From assembly GCA_905221605.1 (NCBI GenBank), contig CAJNDS010000294.1, positions 126,001 through 172,766 on the forward strand: 46,766 nucleotides of DNA, read 5' to 3'. A model generated the notes under the pieces. The model was not told where the DNA came from and made no database searches. It saw only the letters and a program-made list of their open reading frames with translations. This DNA is from Symbiodinium natans. Taxonomy: Eukaryota > Sar > Dinophyceae > Suessiales > Symbiodiniaceae. The position numbers were made by a program, and so were the translations under genes. Positions 11,317 to 20,513 of this stretch are shown here, one piece after another; the first letter of the stretch is position 1; each line of letters starts with the position of its first letter.

Positions 11317-12498
11317 ATTTCGGTTGCCAATGATGCAGAGCGAGCTCGCGCGCTTTGTGGGCTCTTGGCTACAGAGGCCTTCTTTTGACGCGTAGCAACC
11401 CTCAGGCTTCACCTAACTAAACTCAAGTTCGTCACCCCCTCAACTCCCTGCACCCTCTAAACTTCCCAAACCCCCCCAAAGCCCCCGAGACCCCCTAAAC
11501 TTCCCAAACCCCCCCGCCAAGACTCCCGAAAGCCCCTCAACTTCCCGAAGCCCCCAAAACTCCCGAAACCTTGGAACACCCCAACCTACCCTAAAAAGAA
11601 AACCACACCCACACCTTGACATGGGGGCGGCCTCCTGCTGTAACTCAGCGTCAGAGAGCGGGGGGGGAGGGTTACAGGGTTTAGGGTTTTGGGTTGAGGG
11701 CCAGTTGGTTTTGTTTTTTCTTTCAGGTTTAGGGTTGAGTGTTTGAGGTGTAGGGCCAGGTGGTTTAAGGTTTAGGGTTTAGTGTTTGAGGGGTTTTATG
11801 GCTGGGGGGGGGGGTTGTAGGGGCTTTCGTGATGTTTTTGTTTTAAGCCAGTTAGGGTCTTAGGGTTCAAGGGTCCCCGGGTTTCAGTTTGTTTTGGTTG
11901 TGGGGCTCGGGCTTCGGGATTGAGGGTAGCATGCTTGCGAGGCGTTTTTGGGGAGGTGATAGCAGACGTCAGCTGTCCCCCCAAACAAAGTCGAATGCTT
12001 CGATGCCTAACTCTGGTGCAAGCACACATGCTGTGCTGATCCGGGGCTCCAGTCCTGGCGCTGCTGGCTGCTTCTGGGGCTCCAGTCCTCCCGCTGCTGG
12101 CTGCTTCTGGGATCCCACCCTGCGCTCGCCCTGGGCATCTTCTTGCTTGACAGCTCGCAAGCATGTGCTTCAAAGGTCTCTGGTTCACTTGGAAGCGGAT
12201 TTCTTGGTTGGCCTCGGCAGTTCGCTGGCATGGATCTGCCTTTCGGCGCGCTGCATTGGAGTGAAAACAGTATGGCTGGTGCTTGCTTCGTCAGTTTTGG
12301 TGAATTTTAGTGGCCTGCCGCAACGGAAGGGGAGTATGAGATAGTCCAGAGTCAAGAGTTAGCGCTGTAGGGTTTGGGCTGTGTGTTTCGGGGCCTCAAG
12401 AGTTTTAGAAGGAGCCCTCTAACCCCCCATTGAGGTTTCATGGGCATTTGGGGTGCAGGAAAAAGACGGTTTGGGGTTAGGGGCAGTTAGGGGGTAGC
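11317..12498. other. No supported gene; 33-bp tandem repeat at 12043-12108
   Basis: C-rich and TTTAGGG-related sequence at 11450-11800. A 33-bp unit starting GGGGCTCCAGTCCT is repeated twice at 12043-12108; on the minus strand it encodes an 11-residue repeat containing TGAPEAASS. This lies in a 130-codon minus frame (11796-12188) that I do not accept as a gene without other support. Confidence 0.5.
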
Positions 12499-12567
12499 GA
12501 CTCAGCACCAGGCAGCGAGCTCTCCCTGGCAGGGGCCTCCCAGGAGCAGATCTTGTTCGGGTCCCGG
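12499..12567 (+). CDS. Possible small exon, unrecognised
   Basis: Open frame SDSAPGSELSLAGASQEQ with codon choice like the better-supported exons, ending near a GT (TCCCGG|GTTTAG). An acceptor is not clear. Isolated; low confidence. Confidence 0.25.
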
Positions 12568-12807
12568 GTTTAGTTTAGGTTTGAGGTGTCTAAGGAGTGC
12601 AGGAGTGTAGGGGTCTCGGGATTTTGGGTTTGGGGTGCCTGAGCTTAGGGTTCAGGTGCTTGGGTTTTGACGTCCGCGGGTTTAGGGTTTTGAGCGGCTG
12701 AACAAGCTTTGGAAGTTGAGTTTGGTGGAGCCCAAGCCTGAGCAGAAGCATCTTGTGCCAGGACCCCCCGCCGGACCATCATGGCTGCTTGGTCTGGGCT
12801 TCGACCG

Positions 12808-12925
12808 AAACCCCAAACCCTAAACCCTAAACCCTAAACCCTAAACCCTAAGCCCTAAGCCCTAAGCCCTAAGCCCTAAGCCCTAAGCCCTAAGCCCTAA
12901 GCCCGAAGCCCGAAGCCCTAAACCA
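12808..12925. repeat. Telomere-like array, CCCTAAA passing into CCCTAAG
   Basis: Begins as CCCTAAA and changes into a run of CCCTAAG, then CCCGAAG: a variant that has itself spread in tandem. Confidence 0.95.
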
Positions 12926-14050
12926 AAAACCCAGCACTTTTTTGGCAATAGTTCAAGGGGCATTCATGGCCTAAGGGCCTTTGACCTTGTCTTTCGCCCC
13001 TGGAACTTTCAATGTCGAAAGCACCGCTTCCAGGTGACGGGATGATGGTAGGAAGCTGTCGGGACCTCCAGAAGCCCTACGTAAATCCTCTGACGCGAGT
13101 GAGACCTTTGAAAGACCCCAACCCCCCCCGAACCCGAAGCCTCCCCGTGCTTTGGCAACGCTCTCTACTTTGAAGCTCAAACGTCAAGCTGGAGGTTTGG
13201 GGGTCGGAGGTAACTGAGCTTAAGGGTTGGGGGTATTTTGTTGGGCGTCAACGGGCTACCAAGGGTTCAGGTCCAGGGCTTCAAAGGTTTGGGTTTAGGG
13301 AATGGGGTTTAGGGTTCAGGGTGCAGGGTGTAGTGTTTAGTGTTTAGGGTTAGGGGATATAGCATCAAGGGCTTTCTATGGGGTTTAGGCCTTCAGAAGT
13401 GTTTCCTCTTCTCCGCTCGAGCGGTTTGGGGTTTCGGGTGTCGGGTTGTAGGTTTTCCCACCGGGAGCACCCCCTTTTTCGGGTTGCATCTGCCTGATGC
13501 CAGCCCTTCCCGAAGTGGCTTCTCATATGTGGCATCCGAGCCAAGGTCCCCGGGAGCACAATGCCCGCGCCCAGCCATCAAAGCCAGCAGACCCCAGGCG
13601 TTTCCTGGGCCAGCATGTGAGGCCTGTTTTGCACGGGGTTCGCAGCATGTTCCTGCCGGGGTTTACAAGTCTTGTGTGGAAATTTCGTGGAACTCGGCGC
13701 GGCTGAAGCAGCGAAGAAGGGTCGATGGGTTGCCAGTATAGGTGGTTCAGGAAGACACTTTGAACGAAAACTGAACCAGGGTTTTCGGGACTGTTTTGCA
13801 AAGCAGCCCAGGAGTCAAAATGAATTCTCACTTTTCTTGCGAAACCATCGGGAGACTGTGTGGTGCGGGAGCACAGTCGATTTCGCTCGAGTTCCGCTGG
13901 ATCTTTGCAACACGCCAAGCACCTGCAAACCCCCAACAATGCTTGGACCCTAAACCATAGACCCCATCAAGCCATACGCGGAAGTGGACCCCGTTGCCAG
14001 GAACTTTGATGACCATCGTGCCTCGGGCAAATGTCAGTGTAGGGGTAGGG
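12926..14050. other. No supported gene
   Basis: A minus-strand frame at about 12700-12790 and a plus frame of 133 codons at 13340-13741 were examined; neither has a domain, clean splice sites or a start context. The stretch 13490-13740 has codon-like composition and may contain an exon. Confidence 0.4.
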
Positions 14051-14056
14051 TTTACT

Positions 14057-14112
14057 GTAGGGTTTAGGGTTTAGGGTTTAGGGTTTAGGGTTTAGGGTTT
14101 AGGGTTTAGGGT
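14057..14112. repeat. Telomere-like array, TTTAGGG orientation
   Basis: Near-perfect TTTAGGG units. Confidence 0.95.
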
Positions 14113-15139
14113 GGTTATGGGGGCAGTCGGCACTGAAGAAGCCCTAAACCGCAACCCCACTCCACATTGCTTGAGCGCACGACTTCTTTCCCTATACTAC
14201 CCTTTAAGAGGTCATGTCGGGTACCCTACCTCCCTAAGTCCCTACTGTATCAGTCGAGGCGCCTCGGGTCCTGCCGCCACCAGTCCTCGCCAACGGCCCG
14301 GGAGACGCGGTTGCAGCCTAGCACTCTAGAATCATGGGTTCCCCTACCACCCCCACCCCCCCATGCTATCCCCTTAGGTTCCCCCCCTAAATACCCTTAA
14401 TTAGGCTTAACATAGGCACATAGGCACCCCCCCTAGGTTCCCCCCCCTAAATAACCCTTCATGAGGCTTAGTTATGTAAAGTTCAGACCGGGCTCAGGGC
14501 CATCCGGGGTTGGGTTTACCGGCAACATGCCCTGCACGTGCAGGCAACTCCCACAGCAGGGTTTAGGGTATAGGGTTTAGGGTTTAGGGTTTAGGGTTTA
14601 GGGTTTAGTCACCCGAAACGGGGCGAAGGACCACAGAACAGGCAGGATGAGCTGAGTTACCTAGTATGCGCGATCAGTCCAAAGGGAGCCCAGGGAGCAA
14701 GTAGTCAAATGCTATGTGCCCTGGGTTTAAGGTTTAGGGTTTAGGGTTTAGGGTTTAGGGTTTAGGGCTACTCAATGCGGAAACGTGGTGTCAGCAGAGA
14801 CACTGGAAGAGGCTCAGCTCTGCACTTGAGTCTTCGGGTTTTCCGGTTTGGGGCTACTGGGTTTCGGCTTCCCCAGACCCTAGACCCTAGACCCTAAACT
14901 GCCCTAAACACTTTCAGAAGCCCCATGTTAGACCTTTGGGGAACCCCCTCTAAGGCAAAAGTATCCTAAACCCTAAATCCCTAAAACCATAGGAACCTTA
15001 AACCTAAATCCCTAAATGTCTAGAAGCCTTAAACCCGAAATCCCTTAAACTCCTGAAGCAAACCACTAAATCCCTAAAACCCTCGAAGCCTTAAACCCTA
15101 TGACCCCTTCAAAAAGCAAACCGCCCAAGCCCTAAACCC
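14113..15139. other. Mixed sequence with two more TTTAGGG blocks
   Basis: TTTAGGG blocks at about 14561-14608 and 14726-14767 and degenerate CCCTAAA from about 14870. A possible exon near 14246-14320 reads SRRLGSCRHQSSPTARE, and one near 14778-14820 reads GNVVSAETLEEAQ. Neither has two convincing splice sites. Confidence 0.45.
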
Positions 15140-15297
15140 CAAACTCCAAGCCCTGAACCCTAAACCCTGAACCCCTAAACCCTAAACCCTAAACCCTAAG
15201 CCCTGAACCCCTGAACCCTAAACCCCTAAACCCCTAAACCCTAAACCCTAAACCCTAAACCCTAAACCCTAAACCCTAAACCCTAAACCCTAAAAAC
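15140..15297. repeat. Telomere-like array, CCCTAAA orientation
   Basis: CCCTAAA with CCCTGAA and CCCCTAA variants, directly upstream of the first ankyrin-gene exon I can place. Confidence 0.95.
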
Positions 15298-15348
15298 CTA
15301 AATCCCTGAAACCCTGAAACCCTGAAACCCCCGAACCTGAAAGCTCAG

Positions 15349-15404
15349 GAGCCGACACGGCAGCAAGGAGGCCCAAGATGCGCACGGCGAGTTCTTCCAC
15401 CCAG
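15349..15404 (+). CDS. Ankyrin-repeat protein, exon a
   Basis: 56 nt, bounded by acceptor GCTCAG|G and a non-canonical GC donor (CCCAG|GC). It encodes SRHGSKEAQDAHGEFFHP and ends one base into a codon. Joined to the next exon at 15795 the split codon becomes GGC (Gly) and the frame runs into ITELDAQLLHAV, so the phase agrees. Leading segment ahead of the first ankyrin repeat; no function assigned. A rival model starts translation at an ATG at 15667 inside the following intron (MSGITEL), which would make this exon untranslated or part of an alternative transcript. Confidence 0.55.
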
Positions 15405-15407
15405 GCC

Positions 15408-15499
15408 TAGGGTTTAGGGTTTGGGGTTTAGGGTTTAGGGTTTAGGGTTTAGGGTTTAGGGTTTAGGGTTTAGGGTTTAGGGTTTAGCGTTTAGGGTGT
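15408..15499. repeat. Telomere-like array, TTTAGGG orientation
   Basis: Starts within a few bases of the GC donor of exon a. With the CCCTAAA stretch at 15722-15770 near the far end of the same intron it forms a potential pairing arm. Confidence 0.95.
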
Positions 15500-15670
15500 A
15501 GGGTCTTGAGGGTTTTTGTGTAAAACTTGGGGTCTAGGGGTGGATTCTCCCTAAAGGAGTTGGCCTTGTGTTCCAGTGAGAGTCCCTAAACCCCCCCCCC
15601 CCCCAAACCAAGAAGACAGACTCAACAAACCCAAAGCCCCCTCAAAGTCCCAGAACCAGGCAAAAAATGT

Positions 15671-15688
15671 CAGGCATCACGGAGTTGG
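15671..15688 (+). repeat. 18-bp duplicate of the start of exon b
   Basis: CAGGCATCACGGAGTTGG occurs here and again at 15792-15809, where it spans the acceptor and start of exon b. The first copy follows an ATG at 15667 in the same frame. Removing either exactly 121 nt (15674-15794, GC...AG) or the longer intron from 15405 yields a continuous reading frame. Confidence 0.85.
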
Positions 15689-15794
15689 GACATACCAAGT
15701 ATTACGGTATACTAACCTGAAACCCTAAACCCAAACCCCTAAACCCAAAACCCGAAACCCTAAACCCCTCGGAAGTCCAAAAGAAACTACCCAG

Positions 15795-15894
15795 GCATCA
15801 CGGAGTTGGATGCTCAGCTCCTCCACGCCGTGCGCCACGGCGACGCCGAGGCGGCTGAACGAGCGCTGCAAGCTGGAGCCGCTCCTGACTGCAG
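15795..15894 (+). CDS. Ankyrin-repeat protein, exon b (first repeat)
   Basis: 100 nt with acceptor TACCCAG|G and a GA donor (TGCAG|GAGTTT), a class known mainly from dinoflagellates. It encodes LLHAVRHGDAEAAERALQAG followed by AAPDC: the helix-turn-helix and following loop of an ankyrin repeat (compare the family pattern LLxAxxxGDxxxVxxLLxxGADxN). The codon split at the end joins to exon c as AG+G (Arg). Ankyrin repeats bind other proteins; nothing here shows the partner. Confidence 0.8.
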
Positions 15895-16311
15895 GAGTTT
15901 TTCCCCCCCATTGTGGGTTTAGGGTTTGGGCTGTAGGGTTTAGGGTTTCGGGGGGTAGGGGGTGATCGCAGGGGGGGGGGGGGTTGAGGGGCATTTGGGG
16001 GGTGGTTTTGGGAACTTGGGGTCGAGGGCCTGAGGGCTTTTGGGCCCTAGTTTTTTTGGGTTGAGTGGGGTGCAGGAGTCAGGCTGGCACGATGGGCATT
16101 TGTTCGAGTTGATTAAGGGTAATGTGGGGGCCCCGTGTGAATGAGGATTTTGAAGCTTGCTACAGCGGATAGTGTCGGAGTCCAGCGGCCATCCCGTGCA
16201 AGCGTGTGACTGCCAAGGGTTCTCTCTCATATTTGTGTGGATTCGATGCAGGAGCCCTAGCAGCTCTGAAGCTGCGATCCCTACAATCCTTGAGCCCTCT
16301 GAGCCCCCTAA

Positions 16312-16467
16312 CCCTAGACCCCAAACCCAAACCCCAAACCCCAAACCCCAAACCCCAGACCCCAGACCCCAAACCCCAAACCCCAAACCCCAAACCCCAA
16401 ACCCCAAACCCTAAACCCTAAACCCTAAACCCTAAACCCTAAACCCTAAACCCTAAACCCTAAACCC
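16312..16467. repeat. CCCAAAC and CCCTAAA arrays at the 3' end of an intron
   Basis: A run of CCCCAAA variants passes into perfect CCCTAAA units that stop about 15 bases before exon c. Frames on both strands here (VWGLGFG, PQTPNPK) are repeat by-products. Confidence 0.95.
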
Positions 16468-16483
16468 AACCTTCCACCAGCAG

Positions 16484-16586
16484 GACCCTCCGGGGCCAGA
16501 CGCCCCTCATGCTTGCGGCCACCGCCAGCCACGACGGGTCCCTGCAGCTCCCCGGCTTACGTTCGCAGAGGGCCCGCGGAGTCAAG
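16484..16586 (+). CDS. Ankyrin-repeat protein, exon c
   Basis: Acceptor CCAGCAG|G; the split codon from exon b completes and the frame reads TLRGQTPLMLAATASHDGS, an exact continuation of the repeat (GxTPLMLAA is the ankyrin hallmark). In the canonical model it runs on to a GT donor, GTCAAG|GTGCAA, at 16587, in phase 0. A second model ends it at about 16547, because AGCTCCCCGGCTT at 16546-16558 is repeated at 16987-16999 around the start of exon d. The models differ by 13 residues. Confidence 0.75.
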
Positions 16587-16600
16587 GTGCAAGGGGCCCG

Positions 16601-16644
16601 GTTTAGGGTTTAGGGTTTAGGGTTTAGGGTTTAGGGTTTAGGGT
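16601..16644. repeat. Telomere-like array, TTTAGGG orientation
   Basis: Begins about 14 bases after the donor of exon c. The same intron ends with CCCTAAA units (16834-16945), again complementary. Confidence 0.95.
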
Positions 16645-16988
16645 GCTCCTAAACACCACCCTAAAGCCGTTCGGGAGTTAAAAGGAGCAAGTTCCAGCCC
16701 AGCGAGATTCTAGCCAGGGGAGAGTTAGGCTTATTGTTGACCAACAGCCCTTTCTTGATCACATCCTAGGGAGAGGTGAAAGCAAAAAGTGAGCAAAGCC
16801 AATTGAAATCACAAGACCCAAACGCCCCCAGCCCTAAACCCTAAACCCTAAAGCAAAAAAACCCTTGACCCTAAACCCTAAAAGCCCGCAACCCTAAACC
16901 CTAAACACCCTAAACCCTAAACCCTGAACCCTAAACCCTAAAAACCCCAAACCCGAACCCCTGAAGCCCGACAACCCGGAACCCCAAG

Positions 16989-17042
16989 CTCCCCGGCTTG
17001 TTCTCCAGGCTGGCCACGATGCTTCTCGAAGCCCGGGCCCAG
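16989..17042 (+). CDS. Ankyrin-repeat protein, exon d
   Basis: 54 nt, phase 0 at both ends. Acceptor CCCCAAG|C, donor CCCAG|GC (GC type). Encodes LPGLFSRLATMLLEARAQ; LATMLLEARAQ is the second helix of an ankyrin repeat, and the VDAL of the next exon is the standard following loop. The start is the least certain boundary because of the 13-bp duplication described for exon c. Confidence 0.75.
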
Positions 17043-17052
17043 GCGCAGAGGG

Positions 17053-17053
<1 letters not shown>

Positions 17054-17093
<40 letters not shown>

Positions 17094-17151
17094 TTTGTTT
17101 GTGTTTTTTCTCGCTATGTATGTATGTATGTATGTATATATATATATATAT
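17054..17151. repeat. GT, GTAT and TA microsatellites in an intron
   Basis: A GT dinucleotide run (about 17054-17090), then GTAT units (from about 17116) and a TA run. It sits just inside the intron after exon d. Confidence 0.95.
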
Positions 17152-17586
17152 CTGAATACATATTAGAGGGGCCTGAGTAGTTCGACCAGGGCTTCAAGGG
17201 TTTATTGTATATGAATATAGTGACTATGAGAGGGGCCGCATCTCTCAACAGTGGCCCCCTTTTGTGGGGCTACTAGTATAGGGCGGCCCCCTAATGTTTA
17301 GGGTACTGCCCCCAAAAGGAAGGACCATCATCTGAGAGCTGACCTACCAAAAATGTAAAGTATTTAGTTGTCCTTCATTTGTTGCTAACATTTCAGATGT
17401 ATAGTTATGGGCATAGTTATACATAGTTATGTATATGTATTTATCCATGAATAAACAGATCTTCATATGTTCGTCATGTGTCTATTTGTTTTATACGTAT
17501 ACATGTAGATGTAGAATACACATTCTCATGTGTCTTCGTATGCATCTGGCATGTTGACAAGTTCTCATGGGGCCTTGCGTTTGCAG
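17152..17586. other. Intron sequence, AT-richer than its surroundings
   Basis: Remainder of the intron between exons d and e. Contains AT-rich stretches near 17340-17540 and no other exon that I can support. Confidence 0.6.
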
Positions 17587-17609
17587 GTCGACGCTCTCGA
17601 TGAGAAGAG
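17587..17609 (+). CDS. Ankyrin-repeat protein, 23-nt micro-exon e
   Basis: Acceptor GTTTGCAG|G and GC donor (AAGAG|GC). Encodes only VDALDEK plus two bases of an Arg codon, yet it supplies the loop linking exon d (LLEARAQ) to exon f (QTPLMHA): the joined text reads as a regular ankyrin repeat, and the split codon completes as AGG. A good match in both phase and family pattern makes so small an exon credible. Confidence 0.7.
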
Positions 17610-17649
17610 GCCCTACGCTGCCGGACCTGTTTGAGAGTTGGGGATCTAA

Positions 17650-18035
17650 GAATTAGGGTTTAGGCTTGAGGGTTTAGGGTTTAGGTTTAGGGTTTAGGGT
17701 AAGGGGATCTCAGGAGAGGAGGGTTTAGGTTTTAGGGCTGGTCTTGCATTTTAGGGCTTGGGGCTTTAGGCTTCTCAGGTCGTTCAAGGTTTTAGGGGTT
17801 TAGGGTAGTAGGGTTGGGTTAAGTGGTGAGGGTTTACAGGGTTTACTGGACCTCTGTGGGGGGGGGGGGCCTTCCCTGCCACAAGCCCTAAGCCCTAAGC
17901 CCTAAACCCTAAACCCTAAACCCTCAACCCTAAGCGATAAAACCCTAAACCCTAAACCCTAAACCCTAAACCCTAAACCCTAAACCCTAAACCCTAAACC
18001 CTAAACCCTAAACCCTAAACCCTAAACCCTAAACC
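17650..18035. repeat. Facing telomere-like arrays within one intron
   Basis: TTTAGGG units at about 17653-17700 with scattered variants to 17820, then a long CCCTAAA array at 17881-18035. Both lie in the intron from 17610 to 19344. Confidence 0.95.
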
Positions 18036-18379
18036 CGACTGTTCTTCTGGGACTTGCCTCTGGGGTCGAGACTCGCAGTGCATGACTTGGAAGGCCCCTT
18101 GCGCGAGCCTTTTGACATGATGTAGGCTGTGAACAGGGGTCGGGCAAGTGCCTCAGGGAGTCTTTGATCATGTTTCGACAAGGGCCTGAAGCCTTTTCAG
18201 TGCCGCCTACACCCGAACTGCCTGTGCTTCTCAGCCGGGCGCGGGCAAGCATGTGGGAGGTGAAGGACTCAGAACTAACAAGTGAGCGAATGGAGCCGAC
18301 TTGCGTGGAGCCTTATGTGCTTCCTCTCAGGCCTGACGAGTAGGACCTTCGATTTTTAGCCCTGCCGTGCGTACTCTGT

Positions 18380-19165
18380 TACATCGATGCCAGCATGCCA
18401 GAGAGGAGCGCGCAGACTGGTAGTTTACAGGCAAAGAAGCCTCTGGTGCCATTCTACGCATTCTTTGCGACGCCCGCAGGCTGTTGGAGTGCTGAGGCTT
18501 CAACAGCTTTGGTCGGCGAACTCATTCGAATTCTCCGTTGGGGCCTGCAGCGTTGGCAGGGGAGGCCTTTGTGTGAGGCATGCAAGCCGTGACTGTGGCG
18601 ACGGCTGATGTAAGATGTTAAAGGATTTGCTTCGGATGTTTGAGCAGCTTCTGCAGCCCTTCCGAGAAGAACATCGTGTGTTGAACGCTGGTTGTTTCGG
18701 GCCATACCTCCTCAAAAAACTCAGAAGCATGTCGGGCTGTTGCTGCAGGTTAAGCGAGGGAAAGAGTTCCGTGGTGTTCTCTTGGTGCTTGTCGGCGTGA
18801 TGCGTTTGTACAAACCGGTGTCGTACTTCCCGAGGACGAGCATCGTTTACCAAGGGAACTTCTTGTGCCGTTCTACGAACTCTGCGCCTCACCCACAGGC
18901 TGTTGGAGTCTTGAATCTTCAACAGCTTTCGCACCGCTGGCCGGGTGCGGGGCACGCTGCATGAGGTTCTACTGAGAGTCCTTTTTGAGGCCAACGTGCT
19001 GCGGCACGACAGTGGGGCAATGGGCTAACGCGCTCACTGGGGGACTCTTGCCCGGTCGGCTGAACTACTTCGAGTTCCTTTCCGTTGGGCATGCCAGCGT
19101 TGGCAGGGGAGGCCTTTGAGGCATGCAAGCCGTGACTGCGTGCAGGGTCTGTGGTGAGGGATCTC
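18380..19165. repeat. Diverged tandem duplication inside an intron
   Basis: Two related segments. CAGGCTGTTGGAGT followed by a CTTCAACAGCTTT motif occurs near 18477 and 18897; GCAGGGGAGGCCTTTG and GGCATGCAAGCCGTGACTG occur near 18555-18595 and 19093-19138. The stretch has codon-like composition and frames on both strands, and may descend from duplicated exons, but none joins in phase to the ankyrin gene. Confidence 0.65.
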
Positions 19166-19261
19166 CCGCGCAGTTGAAAGCCATCGTTACCCTGATCCGA
19201 AGCCCAGGACCCAAGGCACATACTTTCAGGGACTTCGCCTAAAGCCTAAGTCCTTTAACTC

Positions 19262-19311
19262 TAAACCCTAAGCCGTAACCCACAAACCCTAAACCCTGAA
19301 CCCTAAACCCC
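19262..19311. repeat. Degenerate CCCTAAA block before exon f
   Basis: Short CCCTAAA block with variants, ending about 30 bases upstream of the exon f acceptor. Confidence 0.8.
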
Positions 19312-19344
19312 CAAAATAGAAACCAAAGCGATGCCTGGTAGCAG

Positions 19345-19437
19345 GCAGACCCCTCTGATGCACGCTTGCGGCTCCCACAACATCGCCACTGTCGACCACC
19401 TCCTGGAAGAAACTCGGCGCGGGCTGTCCCACACAAC
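19345..19437 (+). CDS. Ankyrin-repeat protein, exon f
   Basis: 93 nt. Acceptor GGTAGCAG|G and canonical GT donor, ACAAC|GTAAGG. Completes the Arg codon of exon e and reads QTPLMHACGSHNIATVDHLL, then EETRRGLSHTT. TPLMHA and VDHLLEE are the hallmark first and second helices of an ankyrin repeat. The phase at the end (two bases) fits exon g. Confidence 0.85.
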
Positions 19438-19461
19438 GTAAGGCAGAATAGTCGTGGATGT

Positions 19462-19564
19462 GGGGGGTTTCGGAAAATAGGGGGTGCCCTTTTCTGGGGG
19501 TCCCCTTCAGGGGCTCTTATTCTATTTGGGGAAAAAAAGGGTGTCTCTATATTTTGGGAAATAA
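19462..19564 (+). mobile_element. Short inverted-repeat element (MITE-like), copy 3, in an intron
   Basis: Begins GGGGGGTTTCGGAAAATA and ends with a degenerate TATTTTGGGAAATAACC, so the right end has decayed. It lies 24 bases inside the intron after exon f, showing that this element family inserts in introns of this gene. Confidence 0.55.
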
Positions 19565-20299
19565 CCATGTGTTTTTGTTTGTTTTCCCAATGATCTGGTG
19601 CTGGTCTGGGCTCATCACGCACGGAAAATTGCAGTGGACCTTCCCTTTCGGCTGGATCTTGGCGTTTGTGAAATGTAGACCCCTCCTTGTACCTCAAGAC
19701 CTCGTGCCCCCCAAGCCACTCAAGCCGATGCTCTCCAGGTTTGCAAGCACAGACACCGGGGCCGCAAATCCCCGAGATCCCACAGAGTTTTTCCTTTCAA
19801 CCGCCTTAAAAGTACCTTCGCGCGGTGAGACCCCAAAGCCCCAAAGCACGATGTCGCACTTTGAGGCCAAGGCCTCCCTGCACTGTGCCCGGGCATGAAG
19901 AGACCGCCTCCGGGCGATTTTGGTATATGGGCCTTCAGTGCTTTGTGGCTTAGGGTCTTCTGCCTGACTTTGGGTACTGGTGGCATGTTCATACGAGCTT
20001 GACACGATGTAGGGATTGGGGTGGCCCCTTCCGGCCACTGCATGGCAGGGATCAGGGCCCAGAGCCCTGATTCCCAAGCCGAGAACCCAACAATCTGAGG
20101 TATCCGCAAGCTGTGAGATGCTAGCGGTTTGGTTTCGGGATGGGTTTGCGAGTCTAACGGTTCTCATCAGCTGCGCAGACGTTTCCTACCACAGCTTACC
20201 ATCCTTGCAGATCAAGTAGGATCTCCAGGTAGGCAAAAATAGCAAGGCCCTGAGGATAAATTGGAGCATGCGATGGTAGCCCTACGCCCCTCCAAAGTA
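19565..20299. other. Intron remainder, no supported exon
   Basis: Frames on both strands (for example 19458-19898 plus and 19694-20167 minus) lack family patterns and splice phase. Confidence 0.45.
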
Positions 20300-20395
20300 C
20301 GAAGCCCTAAACCCTAAACCCTAAACCCCAAACCCTAGACCCTAAACCCGAAACCCTCAACCCTAAGCCCTAAACCCTAAACCCTCAACCCTAAG
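20300..20395. repeat. Telomere-like array, CCCTAAA orientation
   Basis: CCCTAAA with CCCTCAA variants, ending about 10 bases before exon g. Confidence 0.9.
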
Positions 20396-20406
20396 ACCGC
20401 TGCCAG

Positions 20407-20443
20407 AGGCCGTGCGGCAGATGGAAAGACCATCCTCATGCAG
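20407..20443 (+). CDS. Ankyrin-repeat protein, exon g
   Basis: Acceptor CTGCCAG|A and a GC donor (ATGCAG|GC). One base completes the Thr codon of exon f; then GRAADGKTILMQ. DGKTILM is the start of the next ankyrin repeat at the right spacing after LLEETRRGLSHTT. The end is uncertain: CAGGCTCAG also allows an end six bases later. The join to exon h is not solved, since exon h as drawn starts one base out of phase. Confidence 0.7.
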
Positions 20444-20479
20444 GCTCAGGGCCTCTCGCAGCTAGAGGGGCTGTAGGGT

Positions 20480-20513
20480 CTAGGATCTAGGGTTTAGGGT
20501 TTAGGGTTTAGGG
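20480..20513. repeat. Telomere-like units, TTTAGGG orientation
   Basis: Short block downstream of exon g. Confidence 0.85.

Noticed and set aside
16160-16421. Frames of VWGLGFG and NPKPQTP repeats
   Set aside because: Direct translation of CCCCAAA and CCCTAAA units.
18022-18252. Minus-strand frame of 76 codons after a telomere-like array
   Set aside because: Begins in repeat sequence, no family pattern, and lies in an intron of the plus-strand ankyrin model; kept only as intron.
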